Assembly: GCF_017311415.1 (NCBI RefSeq)
Contig: NZ_JAEKIS010000007.1
Coordinates: 186,001-250,000 of the forward strand
From: Salipiger abyssi
GTDB lineage: Bacteria; Pseudomonadota; Alphaproteobacteria; Rhodobacterales; Rhodobacteraceae
Direction of reading: 5' to 3'
DNA: 64,000 nt
In this document: positions 27,205-35,043 of the stretch, piece after piece
Position numbering within the stretch: the stretch's first letter is position 1
How the letters are laid out: every line of letters begins with the position of its first letter
Made by a program: the position numbers and the translations under genes
Notes under the pieces: model-generated
Told to the model about the DNA's origin: nothing
What the model saw: the letters and a program-made list of their open reading frames with translations, nothing else
The model's database searches: none

Positions 27205-28167
27205 GTGCCGATTACCCCTGTGACCGATCATATCGACAGAGTTGTGAAGACCGTGGGTTCGGACCGGGCGGCGGCGATGTCGTCGCTGGCGGCGTCCTGG
27301 CGGCGGTCGATGCGCCATCACGGGCTCGATCCGTCCGAGCGCCGCGCGCCCGAGCGGCTCGATCAGCGCGCGCTGCACGAGCGGCGTTTGCGGGTCGAGC
27401 GGTTTCTGCTGGTGGCCGGGCCGAAGCTCGACCAGCTGTTCGGCCTGGTGGGCAGCTCCGGCTGCGGCGTGCTGCTGACCGATGACGCGGGGCTTGTGCT
27501 GGATCAGCGCTGCGCCGATGCCGACAGCGCGGTGTTCCGGGACTGGGGGCTCTGGCCCGGCAGCGACTGGAGCGAGGCCGCCGAGGGCACCAACGGCATC
27601 GGTACTTGTCTCGCCGAACAGCGCCGGGTGACCATCCATCGCGGCGATCATTTCCTTGCGCGCAATATCGGCATGAGCTGCATGGACGCGCCGATCTTCG
27701 GCCCCGATGGTAGCGTGCTGGCGGCGCTCGACGTCTCTTCGGCCCGGGCCGACCAGACCGAGGGCTTCAACCGGCTGATTGCCGCGACGGTGGCGCAGAC
27801 CGCGCGCGCCATCGAGGCGGATTTCTTCCGCGCCTCCTTTCCCGATGCGCGCATCGTGGTGGGCGATGGCGACGAGAGCGAGGCGTCGGTGCTGGTGGCG
27901 GTCGATTCCGACGATCTGGTGGTCGGCGCTACGCGCGGCGCGCGCAAGGCCTTCCGGCTGGAGGCCAAGGGCGCGTTGAAGCCGCGCCCCGCCGCCGATC
28001 TCTTTGGCCAGGGCGATGGGCCCACCGGGTTCGAGAAAGCCGAACGCGCGGCGGTGGTACGGGCGCTGACCCGCGCCGACGGCAATGTCTCGCAGGCGGC
28101 GCGCGCGCTTGGGATCGGCCGTGCGACGCTCTATCGCCGGATGAAGCGGCTGGGGCTCGGCGACTAG
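27205..28167 (+). CDS. AcoR-like regulator with GAF and Fis-type HTH domains
   Basis: The 320-residue protein has an N-terminal helical segment with WRRSMRHHGLDP, typical of the AcoR group, and a GAF sensor domain (about 65-205, with EAAEGTNGIGTCLAEQRRVTIHRGDHF). It ends in a Fis-type helix-turn-helix (about 285-318, NVSQAARALGIGRATLYRRMKRLGL). The AAA+ sigma-54 activator domain normally between them is absent, so it cannot activate sigma-54 promoters in the usual way. Translation starts at GTG 27205 after GGAGGA. No acetoin or alcohol genes are adjacent; its target is unknown. Confidence 0.85.
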   Translation: MPITPVTDHIDRVVKTVGSDRAAAMSSLAASWRRSMRHHGLDPSERRAPERLDQRALHERRLRVERFLLVAGPKLDQLFGLVGSSGCGVLLTDDAGLVLDQRCADADSAVFRDWGLWPGSDWSEAAEGTNGIGTCLAEQRRVTIHRGDHFLARNIGMSCMDAPIFGPDGSVLAALDVSSARADQTEGFNRLIAATVAQTARAIEADFFRASFPDARIVVGDGDESEASVLVAVDSDDLVVGATRGARKAFRLEAKGALKPRPAADLFGQGDGPTGFEKAERAAVVRALTRADGNVSQAARALGIGRATLYRRMKRLGLGD

Positions 28168-28169
28168 CC

Positions 28170-28994
28170 TCAGATGAGCTCGGCACGGATCGCCCGCAGC
28201 CGTTCAGCCAGCGCGTCGGCCACCCGCCGAATGCGCGGGCTGCGCGCCTTGTCCTCGTGCAGCGCCAGATAGAGCGGGCGCAAGAGCACCGCGTCATCCA
28301 CCGGCACCAGCCCCGCCGGGCGGCCTAGAAACACCGGCAAAACCGCGATGCCGAGGCCCTGTCGCGCCGCAGCCAGCATGCTCGGCGGATCGCCGGAATA
28401 GAGCGCCACGGCGCGGTTGCCCGCCCAGTTCCGCGCCCAGGCAAAGACTTCGCCACTGCTGTTTTCCGGACGGATCACCGCCTCTGTCGCCGCATCCGGC
28501 GCGCGGTAGGGGCGATAGGAGACCTCGGCGAGCTTGCGGGCGCGGATCGTCCGACCCTCCGGCGCGCCCACCCGGAGCGCGATGTCGATCTCGCCGCTTT
28601 GCAGATCGGACCGCGCCGCCAGCCCGTCGAGGCGGATCGAGAGATCCGGGTGATCGGCCAGCAGTCCGCCCAGCAGCGGCACCAGGATCCGCGCCTGAAA
28701 CACCGGCGGCGCCGAGATCCGCACCGGCCCGCCCGCATCGGCGCCCCGCGCCCGGCGGGCGAGCGCCTGCGCGGCCTCTTCCATCGCCTCGGCCTCGGGC
28801 AGCAGCGCGTCGGCCTCCGCCGTCGGGCGCCAGCCGCGCGGCAGCCGGTCGAAGAGCTTCAGCGCCAGCGCGCGCTCCAGCCGGTCGATCCGTCGCGCGA
28901 CGGTGGCGTGTTCGACCCCCAGCTCACGCGCCGCGCCCGAGAGCGAGCCCTGACGCATGAGCGCGAGAAAGACGGTCAGGTCGTGCCAGTTCAT
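28170..28994 (-). CDS. LysR family transcriptional regulator
   Basis: The 274-residue protein has an N-terminal winged HTH ([25 protein letters not shown], then [22 protein letters not shown]) and a somewhat short effector-binding domain (about 88-270). It converges with the AcoR-like gene, leaving 2 bp between stops. It diverges from a SnoaL-like gene across about 96 bp, which is the classic layout for a LysR regulator and its target. Confidence 0.9.
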   Translation of the reverse strand: MNWHDLTVFLALMRQGSLSGAARELGVEHATVARRIDRLERALALKLFDRLPRGWRPTAEADALLPEAEAMEEAAQALARRARGADAGGPVRISAPPVFQARILVPLLGGLLADHPDLSIRLDGLAARSDLQSGEIDIALRVGAPEGRTIRARKLAEVSYRPYRAPDAATEAVIRPENSSGEVFAWARNWAGNRAVALYSGDPPSMLAAARQGLGIAVLPVFLGRPAGLVPVDDAVLLRPLYLALHEDKARSPRIRRVADALAERLRAIRAELI

Positions 28995-29090
28995 CGGGGC
29001 GTTTTCTCACATTTATGGGGCGCTTTTTCTGGATTCCCGGGAATTTCCGCACAGATATCCTTGCGGCAGTTCGCAGAGAAAGGAAATCCC

Positions 29091-29516
29091 TTGCTGGACA
29101 AACCCGACACCGCCGCGCCGGCGGAAATGCTGACCCGCCGCTTTCTAGAGGCGCTTTTCGCCGGGGACATGGGGCAGGTGCTCGACATGGTCGCGCCCGA
29201 TGCCGTGTTCATTCCCGCGCGCCGCGAGGCTTCGGCGGCCAACCCGCTCTTTGGCACCTATTCCGGGCCGGAGGGCGCAGCGCTGTTCTTTGGCCGCTTC
29301 GGCGATCTCTTCGCGCCGGAGCGGTTCGACATCGCCGCCGGGTTTGGAGACGCCCACCGCGCCTGCCTTTTCGGGCGGCTGCGCCACATTGTGCGGGCCA
29401 CCGGCAAGACATTCGCCTCCGACTGGGCGCTGGTCACCGAGTGGCAGAGGGGCAAACTTGTGCTTTATCACTTCTACGAGGACACGGCGGCGCTGGCGGA
29501 GGCCATGACCGCCTGA
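29091..29516 (+). CDS. SnoaL-like (NTF2-fold) small protein
   Basis: The 141-residue protein begins [27 protein letters not shown] and has the cone-shaped NTF2/SnoaL pattern ([60 protein letters not shown]). Such proteins are isomerases, hydrolases or binding proteins, and the role is not predictable. The start is a TTG at 29091, 6 bases after GAAAGGA; no better ATG exists near the first conserved residues. It is divergent from the LysR gene and probably regulated by it. Confidence 0.7.
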   Translation: MLDKPDTAAPAEMLTRRFLEALFAGDMGQVLDMVAPDAVFIPARREASAANPLFGTYSGPEGAALFFGRFGDLFAPERFDIAAGFGDAHRACLFGRLRHIVRATGKTFASDWALVTEWQRGKLVLYHFYEDTAALAEAMTA

Positions 29517-29524
29517 CCCTCCGT

Positions 29525-29549
29525 ACGGGCGCAAAGGTCTTGCGCCCGT
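29525..29549 (+). terminator. Hairpin after the SnoaL-like gene
   Basis: A 10-bp perfect stem (ACGGGCGCAA at 29525-29534 with 29540-29549) with loop AGGTC starts 8 bp past the stop. The following T-run is weak, so termination may be partial. Confidence 0.6.
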
Positions 29550-29611
29550 GCCCGCTTTCCGGGTTACACTCTCCTCCAAGAGGAGTGAGTTGGGTAAAAG
29601 GGAGGGCGGGG

Positions 29612-30418
29612 ATGACCGTGACGCCGGAGCCGGGGGTGCCCCCGCTGGCAGAGGTGCGCTTTGCCACGCTGAAGGAGGCGCTGCGCCGGGGCGTGGCCGA
29701 TCTGAAACGCGCGCCGGGATTTGCGCTGGTCTTTGCGGGCGTCTATGTGCTCGCGGGTCTGCTGATGAGCTGGATCACCTGGGCGACCGGGCAGAGCTAC
29801 TGGCTGGTGCTGGCGGCGATCGGCTTTCCGCTTCTGGCGCCCTTTGCCGCCGTCGGCTTTTACGATGTCAGCCGGCGGCTGGAACTAGGCTTGCCGCTGG
29901 ACTGGATGCAGATCTTCAGCGTCATCCTGCGGCAATCGAAACGGCAGCTGCCGTCGATCTGCGCGGTGATCGTCATCGTCTTTCTGTTCTGGTTCTTTCT
30001 CGCGCATATGATCTTTGCGCTGTTCATGGGTCTCTCGGTGATGACCAATGTCTCGTCGAGCTACGGGGTGTTTCTGACCGCGAACGGGCTGACCATGCTG
30101 GCGGTGGGTTCGGCGGTCGGGGCGGGGTTCGCGGCGCTGCTCTACATGATCACCGTGCTGGCGCTGCCGCTGCTGCTGGACCGTGAAATCGACTTCGTCA
30201 CCGCGATGATCACGTCGTTCCAGTATGTCGCCGCGCATCCGGCGGTGATGTTCGCCTGGGCGTTCTTCATCGCGGCGGTGACGCTGCTCTCGATGCTGCC
30301 GGGCTTTCTCGGGCTGTTCCTGACGCTGCCGGTGCTGGGCCATGCCACATGGCATCTCTACGACCTGCTGAAAACCGGCGCGGCAGCGGACACGGCGGCG
30401 CGACCGGTGGCGGTCTGA
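29612..30418 (+). CDS. DUF2189 integral membrane protein
   Basis: The 268-residue protein has about six membrane segments (for example [59 protein letters not shown] and [20 protein letters not shown]). The family hallmark [11 protein letters not shown] follows the second. The short cytoplasmic N-terminus includes [22 protein letters not shown]2189 proteins are inner-membrane proteins of unknown function. The ATG at 29612 follows GGGAGGG. It appears monocistronic. Confidence 0.88.
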   Translation: MTVTPEPGVPPLAEVRFATLKEALRRGVADLKRAPGFALVFAGVYVLAGLLMSWITWATGQSYWLVLAAIGFPLLAPFAAVGFYDVSRRLELGLPLDWMQIFSVILRQSKRQLPSICAVIVIVFLFWFFLAHMIFALFMGLSVMTNVSSSYGVFLTANGLTMLAVGSAVGAGFAALLYMITVLALPLLLDREIDFVTAMITSFQYVAAHPAVMFAWAFFIAAVTLLSMLPGFLGLFLTLPVLGHATWHLYDLLKTGAAADTAARPVAV

Positions 30419-30449
30419 GCCCCGCGAGGCTCAGACGACGGGCACAGTC

Positions 30450-31268
30450 TCAGACAAAGGGTTCGTCTATGCGCAGCTGCTTGCGGTGGAAGGGCACCAG
30501 TTCCTCTGCCGAGGCATAGCCCGCCGTGCGCGCCGCATCGAGGATGAGCTTGGTGTCGCGACCGAGATATTCATAGACCAGCCGTGCCGCGCGCCGCCCC
30601 GTTGGGTTTTCCTGCGTGGTGCGCACGGTGTAGCCGACCCAGTAGGTCTTGGCGAGCGCCGGCACCCGGGCGAGATAGTTGAACGAGGTCGTGACCGCGC
30701 CGCGCCGGCTGACCAGCATCGCCAGCCCCTCGGCCTGCGGCATGACCATGCCGCGGAATTCGCGCGTGCGCGGGTCGGTGGGCATGTCATGCATCGACAG
30801 CGCCTCCTTTGGCTCGAAGCCGCGCAGGAAGGTGAAGCCCTCGCTGCGCGAGATATGCACGAGCCCGACGACAAATCGGTTTTCCTCGGTGAAGGCCGCG
30901 CGGGAGAAGCGGAAAAAGCCCGAAGGGAATTCCTCTTCCGACAGATGGGTGACCCCGGCGCCGATAAAATCGGAGATGAAACTGTGCCCGAGCAGGCTGC
31001 GGGGCGTCTGGCTGATCTCTTCTACCGGTTCGAGCAGGATGCGCGCATCGACGCCGAAGAATCGGCAGATCCGATGCAGGACATCCGGGCGCGGAAAGCT
31101 TTCTCCGGCCAAATAACGATTGAATTGCGTGCGATTGATGCCAAGATCCCGGCACAGAGCCGAGATTGATTGCGCATCTCGTCCCAGTTTGCGCAAATTG
31201 GCTCCGAAAACACCGCGTAATTCGGCCGGGCTTGGTTGTGTATCGTCTCGGCTTAGGTCTCTGGACAT
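30450..31268 (-). CDS. XRE-type helix-turn-helix regulator
   Basis: The 272-residue protein has an N-terminal HTH (about 18-75, with LRKLGRDAQSISALCRDLGI, RTQFNRYLAGESFPRPDVL and RICRFFGVD). A larger C-terminal domain (about 90-265) resembles no family I can name; it includes GFFRFSRAAFTEENRFVVGLVHI and FRGMVMPQAEGLAMLVSRRG. It may bind a ligand. It diverges from an uncharacterised small gene across 230 bp that contains repeated TGTGACA half-sites. Confidence 0.85.
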   Translation of the reverse strand: MSRDLSRDDTQPSPAELRGVFGANLRKLGRDAQSISALCRDLGINRTQFNRYLAGESFPRPDVLHRICRFFGVDARILLEPVEEISQTPRSLLGHSFISDFIGAGVTHLSEEEFPSGFFRFSRAAFTEENRFVVGLVHISRSEGFTFLRGFEPKEALSMHDMPTDPRTREFRGMVMPQAEGLAMLVSRRGAVTTSFNYLARVPALAKTYWVGYTVRTTQENPTGRRAARLVYEYLGRDTKLILDAARTAGYASAEELVPFHRKQLRIDEPFV

Positions 31269-31468
31269 TCCGTTTCTTTCCCGCGACGGGGCTGAGCAAG
31301 GCGGAAAACCGCCATTTTTGGGCCCTATTTTCTACGGGTTACCGGAAACTGGTGCTTGTTAGCGTCATACGTGATGCCCATTCGCGCCAATTCATAGCGA
31401 AACCGACACAAAATGCAACCCAGAGACACGTTTCTTCACATGGGCGAGTGCCAGGAAATACGTAACCC

Positions 31469-31506
31469 TGTGACAGACGGAGCGGTAAGGGTGTGACAAT
31501 GTCACA
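31469..31506. promoter_or_regulatory. TGTGACA half-site and palindrome over a start codon
   Basis: A half-site TGTGACA lies at 31469-31475. A perfect palindrome, TGTGACA-A-TGTCACA, occupies 31492-31506 and contains the ATG (31499-31501) of the small gene. A bound protein, or an RNA hairpin at the start codon, would block expression. The divergent XRE regulator is the nearest candidate binder. Confidence 0.55.
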
Positions 31507-31864
31507 AAAGATGTATGGGGTGGTGCTATGGGCCGACCCCGGAGATCAGAAAGCTGTAATCTGGTGCGAAGACCACGGCGATCTTGCGTTCTATCACGAC
31601 ACAGTGACGAGCGCGCATGAAGGCGTGTCTCTCGATGCCGGGGATCTGATTCAGTTCGATCTGACGCAGGACGAGAATTTGCGTCTCGCCCGCAATCCCA
31701 GGCGATTGGTGCAGAGGCAATATCCTGATCTGGCTCAGACTCTGCGCAGCGCCAATGCCGCCGAGGGCGGGGCGTCGCGCTGCCGTGACGCGGCACGCCC
31801 GTCGGGCAAGGTCGTTTCCTTTCCCGACAGGCGGTTTCTGGCGGAGACGCTGAAGGCGTCGTGA
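31499..31864 (+). CDS. Uncharacterised small protein, possible OB/cold-shock-like fold
   Basis: The 121-residue protein begins MSQKMYGVVLWADPGDQKAVIWCEDHGDLAFYH. The alternation of GVVLW, KAVIWCEDHGDLAFY and GDLIQFDLT recalls a small OB-fold (cold-shock-like) barrel, but no family is recognised with confidence. The C-terminal 45 residues are basic and probably disordered. An upstream GTG at 31493 could add two residues. The start codon lies inside a 15-bp palindrome. Confidence 0.65.
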   Translation: MSQKMYGVVLWADPGDQKAVIWCEDHGDLAFYHDTVTSAHEGVSLDAGDLIQFDLTQDENLRLARNPRRLVQRQYPDLAQTLRSANAAEGGASRCRDAARPSGKVVSFPDRRFLAETLKAS

Positions 31865-31883
31865 CGTGGTGGTCTGCGGGGTA

Positions 31884-32447
31884 TCAGCTCTGGCCGCGGG
31901 CCAGGGCTGCGACGCCGGTACGCGCCACCTGAACCAGCCCCAGGGGCCGCATCAGATCCGCGAAGGCGTCGATCTTGTCCGGCGCGCCGGTGAGCTGGAA
32001 GATGAAGCTCTCCAGCGTCGAATCCACCACATTGGCGCGGAAGATATCCGCCAGCCGCAGCGCTTCGACGCGCTTTTCGCCGCTGCCCACCACCTTCATC
32101 AGGGCCAGCTCGCGTTCGACCGAGCTGCCCTCGGCGGTGAGGTCGTGCACGTCGCGCACCGAGACGATGCGACCGAGCTGCGCCTTGATCTGCTCGATCA
32201 CCTGCGGCGTGCCGGTGGTGACGATGGTGATGCGCGACAGGTGCCCCTCGTGGTCGACCTCGGCCACGGTCAGGCTGTCGATATTGTAGCCACGGCCCGA
32301 GAACAGGCCGATGACGCGCGCCAGCACGCCGGGCTCGTTTTCCACCAGTACGGTGATCGTGTGCGACTCCTGCACATCCGAGAAGGTCGGGCGCAGGTTG
32401 TAGGCCGAGTGTTTGGACGAGCCCTTTTTGATCTGTAGCGCGGACAT
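31884..32447 (-). CDS. ilvH: Acetolactate synthase regulatory subunit
   Basis: The 187-residue small subunit has an N-terminal ACT domain (HTITVLVENEPGVLARVIGLFSGRGYNIDSL is its signature region) and a C-terminal AHAS regulatory domain (about 100-180, with FIFQLTGAPDKIDAF). It activates the catalytic subunit and confers valine feedback inhibition. The start at 32445-32447 is chosen because AAGGA lies six bases upstream; an ATG two codons earlier would sit on the ribosome site. It follows ilvI across a 107-bp spacer with two palindromes. Confidence 0.94.
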   Translation of the reverse strand: MSALQIKKGSSKHSAYNLRPTFSDVQESHTITVLVENEPGVLARVIGLFSGRGYNIDSLTVAEVDHEGHLSRITIVTTGTPQVIEQIKAQLGRIVSVRDVHDLTAEGSSVERELALMKVVGSGEKRVEALRLADIFRANVVDSTLESFIFQLTGAPDKIDAFADLMRPLGLVQVARTGVAALARGQS

Positions 32448-32471
32448 TGGCATTCCTTTCCGGTCGGAACA

Positions 32472-32497
32472 CGAGAATTTTCATCCGAAAATTCTCG
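32472..32497. repeat. AT-rich hairpin in ilvI-ilvH spacer
   Basis: An 11-bp perfect stem (CGAGAATTTTC at 32472-32482 with 32487-32497) has loop ATCC. It lies 24 bp upstream of the ilvH start on the minus strand. It resembles the palindromes near 736-780 and 32514-32545. Confidence 0.7.
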
Positions 32498-32513
32498 GTT
32501 GAAGCAGGGGGCG

Positions 32514-32545
32514 GCCCGAGATTTTTCGTACGAATAATCTCGGGC
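32514..32545. repeat. 32-bp near-perfect palindrome in ilvI-ilvH spacer
   Basis: Two 16-bp halves (left half GCCCGAGATTTTTCGT) are complementary with one mismatch. The core TTTTTCGTACGAA is shared with 20506-20527. It lies 9 bp beyond the ilvI stop. As RNA it could form a stable hairpin that sets the ilvI to ilvH ratio. Confidence 0.75.
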
Positions 32546-32554
32546 GTTCCGGGA

Positions 32555-34309
32555 TCAGACGAGCACGGCGCCCTTGCCGGCAATGGCATTGGTCGCCTTG
32601 ACGTCGCCGAGCAGCATCTTGTTGTGCGGCTCGCCCGACGGGATCATCGGGAAGCAGTTCTCATGCTTCTCGACCAGGCAGTCGAAGATCACCGGCCCGT
32701 CGTAGTTCAGCATCTCCATGATCGCATCGTCCAGATCCTTGGGATCCTTGCAAAGAATGCCCTTGGCGCCGAAGGCTTCGGCGAGCTTGACGAAATCGGG
32801 CAGCGCTTCGGACCAGCTCGACGAATAACGTTCGCCATGGAGCAGCTGTTGCCACTGGCGCACCATGCCCAGCCGCTCGTTGTTGAGGATGAACTGCTTG
32901 ACCGGCAGGCGATACTGCACCGCGGTGCCCATCTCCTGCATGTTCATCAGCCACGAGGCCTCGCCCGCGACGTTGACGACCAGCGAGTCGGGATGGGCCA
33001 CCTGGACGCCGATGGACGAAGGAGTGCCGTAGCCCATGGTGCCGAGGCCGCCGGAGGTCATCCAGCGGTTGGGATCCTCGAATCCCAGGAACTGCGCGGC
33101 CCACATCTGATGCTGGCCGACCTCGGTGCAGATATAGCGGTCCATGCCTTTGGTCAGCGCTTCCAGCCGCTCGAGCGCGTATTGCGGTTTGATGGTGGTT
33201 TCGGAGTTTTTGTATTTCAGGCAGTCGACCTGTTTCCACTCCGCGATCTGCCGCCACCATTTCGCCAGCGCCTCGCGGTTGACCTTGCGGCCGCGCGCCT
33301 TCCAGACCTTGAGCATGTCCTCCAGCACATGCGCCACGTCGCCGACGATCGGCATATCGGCCTTGATCACCTTGTTGATCGAGCTCGGGTCGATGTCGAT
33401 ATGCGCCTTTTTCGATTTCGGCGAGAACGCGTCGATGCGGCCGGTGATCCGGTCGTCGAAGCGGGCCCCGATATTGATCATCAGATCGCAGCCATGCATC
33501 GCGAGGTTGGCCTCGTAGAGCCCATGCATGCCCAGCATGCCCAGCCAGTGCTTGCCGCTGGCCGGATAGGCACCAAGCCCCATCAGGGTCGAGGTGATCG
33601 GAATGCCGGTGGCATCGACCAGTTCGCGCAGCAGCTGACTTGCCGCCGGGCCCGAGTTGATCACGCCGCCGCCGGTGTAAAACACCGGGCGCTCGGCGTT
33701 TTCCAGCGCCTCGACCAGCTGGGTGATGGTCTCCATGTCGCCCTTGACCTGCGGCTGGTAATGGCCGACCGGCGCCTTGGGCTTGGGCGTGTACTCCGCG
33801 CTGGCGAACTGCACGTCCTTGGGAATGTCGACGAGAACCGGGCCAGGCCGGCCCGAGGCCGCCACATGAAACGCCTGATGGATCACCGAGGACAGGTTCG
33901 CTGTATCCTTCACCAGCCAGTTATGCTTGGTGCAGGGGCGGGTGATGCCGACGGTATCGGCCTCCTGAAACGCGTCCGAGCCGATCATGAAGGTCGGAAC
34001 CTGTCCCGAAAGCACGATGATCGGGACGGAATCCATCAGCGCATCGGTGAGTCCGGTGACGGCGTTTGTGGCGCCGGGGCCCGAGGTGACGAGCGCCACG
34101 CCGACTTTGCCGGTCGAGCGTGCGTAGCCTTCGGCAGCGTGCACCGCGCCCTGTTCGTGGCGAACGAGGATGTGGCGGATATCGTTCTGCTGAAAGATCT
34201 CGTCGTAAATCGGTAGAACCGCGCCACCGGGATAGCCGAATACCGTGTCCACACCCTGATCCTTCAGGGCCTGAACCACCATTTTCGCTCCGGTCATCTG
34301 ACGTGTCAT
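32555..34309 (-). CDS. ilvI: Acetolactate synthase catalytic subunit
   Basis: The 584-residue thiamine-diphosphate enzyme makes acetolactate or acetohydroxybutyrate, the first common step of branched-chain amino acid synthesis. The catalytic Glu lies in RHEQGAVHAAEGYAR, and the FAD/central domain follows about residue 190. The diphosphate-binding motif reads AGEASWLMNMQE (Glu near 449), where most family members have Gly-Asp-Gly/Ala-Ser. ilvH follows. Expression is predicted to be controlled by the leader peptide and attenuator at 34355-34455. Confidence 0.96.
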   Translation of the reverse strand: MTRQMTGAKMVVQALKDQGVDTVFGYPGGAVLPIYDEIFQQNDIRHILVRHEQGAVHAAEGYARSTGKVGVALVTSGPGATNAVTGLTDALMDSVPIIVLSGQVPTFMIGSDAFQEADTVGITRPCTKHNWLVKDTANLSSVIHQAFHVAASGRPGPVLVDIPKDVQFASAEYTPKPKAPVGHYQPQVKGDMETITQLVEALENAERPVFYTGGGVINSGPAASQLLRELVDATGIPITSTLMGLGAYPASGKHWLGMLGMHGLYEANLAMHGCDLMINIGARFDDRITGRIDAFSPKSKKAHIDIDPSSINKVIKADMPIVGDVAHVLEDMLKVWKARGRKVNREALAKWWRQIAEWKQVDCLKYKNSETTIKPQYALERLEALTKGMDRYICTEVGQHQMWAAQFLGFEDPNRWMTSGGLGTMGYGTPSSIGVQVAHPDSLVVNVAGEASWLMNMQEMGTAVQYRLPVKQFILNNERLGMVRQWQQLLHGERYSSSWSEALPDFVKLAEAFGAKGILCKDPKDLDDAIMEMLNYDGPVIFDCLVEKHENCFPMIPSGEPHNKMLLGDVKATNAIAGKGAVLV

Positions 34310-34354
34310 CGCGTGTCTCCGTTTACGACGTCATTCATTTTTGCGCTGCGCAAT

Positions 34355-34381
34355 AAAAAAGCCCCCGAGAATTTCGGGGGC
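34355..34381 (-). terminator. ilvIH attenuator terminator
   Basis: On the minus strand an 8-bp stem GCCCCCGA with its complement (34361-34368 and 34374-34381) is followed by TTTTTT. It lies between the leader peptide gene and the ilvI start, so it must be bypassed for ilvI transcription. The base of the stem (34379-34381) is shared with the alternative hairpin. Confidence 0.9.
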
Positions 34382-34424
34382 GCATGGGGATCCGTTATGG
34401 TTCCGAGTTACCGGCCCATGCGCC
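34379..34424 (-). promoter_or_regulatory. ilvIH antiterminator hairpin
   Basis: Perfect 10-bp arms pair on the RNA: GGCGCATGGG (34415-34424, within leader codons 11-14) with CCCATGCGCC (34379-34388). The right arm takes three bases from the terminator stem, so both structures cannot be complete together. A ribosome stalled at leader codons 4-8 would leave the left arm free. Confidence 0.8.
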
Positions 34425-34455
34425 ATTTTCCTACAATCAGTACGAGCCGTTCCAC
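34408..34455 (-). CDS. ilv leader peptide
   Basis: A 15-codon open frame starts at GTG (34453-34455), eight bases after AAGGAG, and ends at TAA. It encodes MERLVLIVGKWRMGR. Codons 4-8 are Leu-Val-Leu-Ile-Val, covering all three branched-chain amino acids, as expected for a peptide that senses their charged tRNAs. It is followed by mutually exclusive hairpins ahead of ilvI. Being 15 codons long, it would be missed by standard gene calling. Confidence 0.85.
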   Translation of the reverse strand: MERLVLIVGKWRMGR

Positions 34456-34484
34456 GGGGTGGACTCCTTGGTTGCGCGGGGCGG

Positions 34485-34513
34485 ACATTAGGAGCATGGG
34501 GCAGGGGCGTCAA
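34485..34513 (-). promoter_or_regulatory. Predicted ilvIH promoter
   Basis: On the minus strand TTGACG (34508-34513) and TAATGT (34485-34490) are separated by 17 bp. Transcription would start near 34478, about 20 bases before the leader peptide GTG. Confidence 0.75.
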
Positions 34514-34772
34514 CCTTGGAATCCGCGAAAAATCACATTCCGCGCGGCTTTGTTTTTGCGAAAGTTTCCAGATGGCGCTTTCAGGCGACATTTTCGGAAA
34601 GAATTTGGGCTGTTTTCGAAATGGGGCAGAGATTCAGACACATTTCTCCCGCCCGGCGCAAGGTGGCCGGGCGAGCCGGGTCAAGGCCGGCGCGCGGCTT
34701 CGTGATTTGCGTGAAACATGATTTTGCGGCAATCTGAACTTATCGGTTCAGTATCCGCTGAGGGAGGATGAC
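34514..34772. other. Spacer between ilv promoter and small membrane protein
   Basis: No gene is seen. The stretch is mixed in composition, with an AT-richer segment at 34540-34640. Near its end is a perfect inverted repeat CTGAAC-N6-GTTCAG (34734-34751), a candidate operator for the small gene at 34773. Confidence 0.55.
34734..34751. promoter_or_regulatory. Inverted repeat CTGAAC-N6-GTTCAG
   Basis: Perfect 6-bp arms are spaced by 6 bp, 21 bp upstream of the small membrane protein start. The half-site TGAAC is also used, with 4-bp spacing, in the operator ahead of the isovaleryl-CoA dehydrogenase gene (53491-53504). Confidence 0.45.
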
Positions 34773-34985
34773 ATGGCCATCCATCGCACGTTCCACAAAA
34801 CCGCCCGCGATTTCACCATGCTTAAGGCGGCGCTGCTTGTGGCGCTTCTAGTGCTGGCGCATCTGCTGGGGCCTGCGCGGGACGCGGGGGGCGAGATTGC
34901 TCGGGATGCGGTGAACCACCCCCGGTTGCTTCAAGTGCTGTTGAAAGACTGCGGTGAGAGCCGGGGCGCGGGGCCGTTGATCTAG
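34773..34985 (+). CDS. Small single-span membrane peptide
   Basis: The 70-residue product begins MAIHRTFHKTARDFTMLK, followed by one hydrophobic segment (AALLVALLVLAHLLG) and a polar tail. The GGGAGGA ribosome site nine bases upstream and the upstream inverted repeat support expression. No family is recognised. It converges with the response regulator gene, 58 bp apart. Confidence 0.5.
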   Translation: MAIHRTFHKTARDFTMLKAALLVALLVLAHLLGPARDAGGEIARDAVNHPRLLQVLLKDCGESRGAGPLI

Positions 34986-35043
34986 GCGAACGGGATGCGC
35001 GAAGGCAAGCGCGGGTGTTCGGGCACGCCGCGCAGAGGCGCTC

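Noticed and set aside
31300-31319. GGCGG-AAAA-CCGCC hairpin with T-run as a terminator
   Set aside because: The stem is only 5 bp and no plus-strand transcript is expected to enter it from the left.
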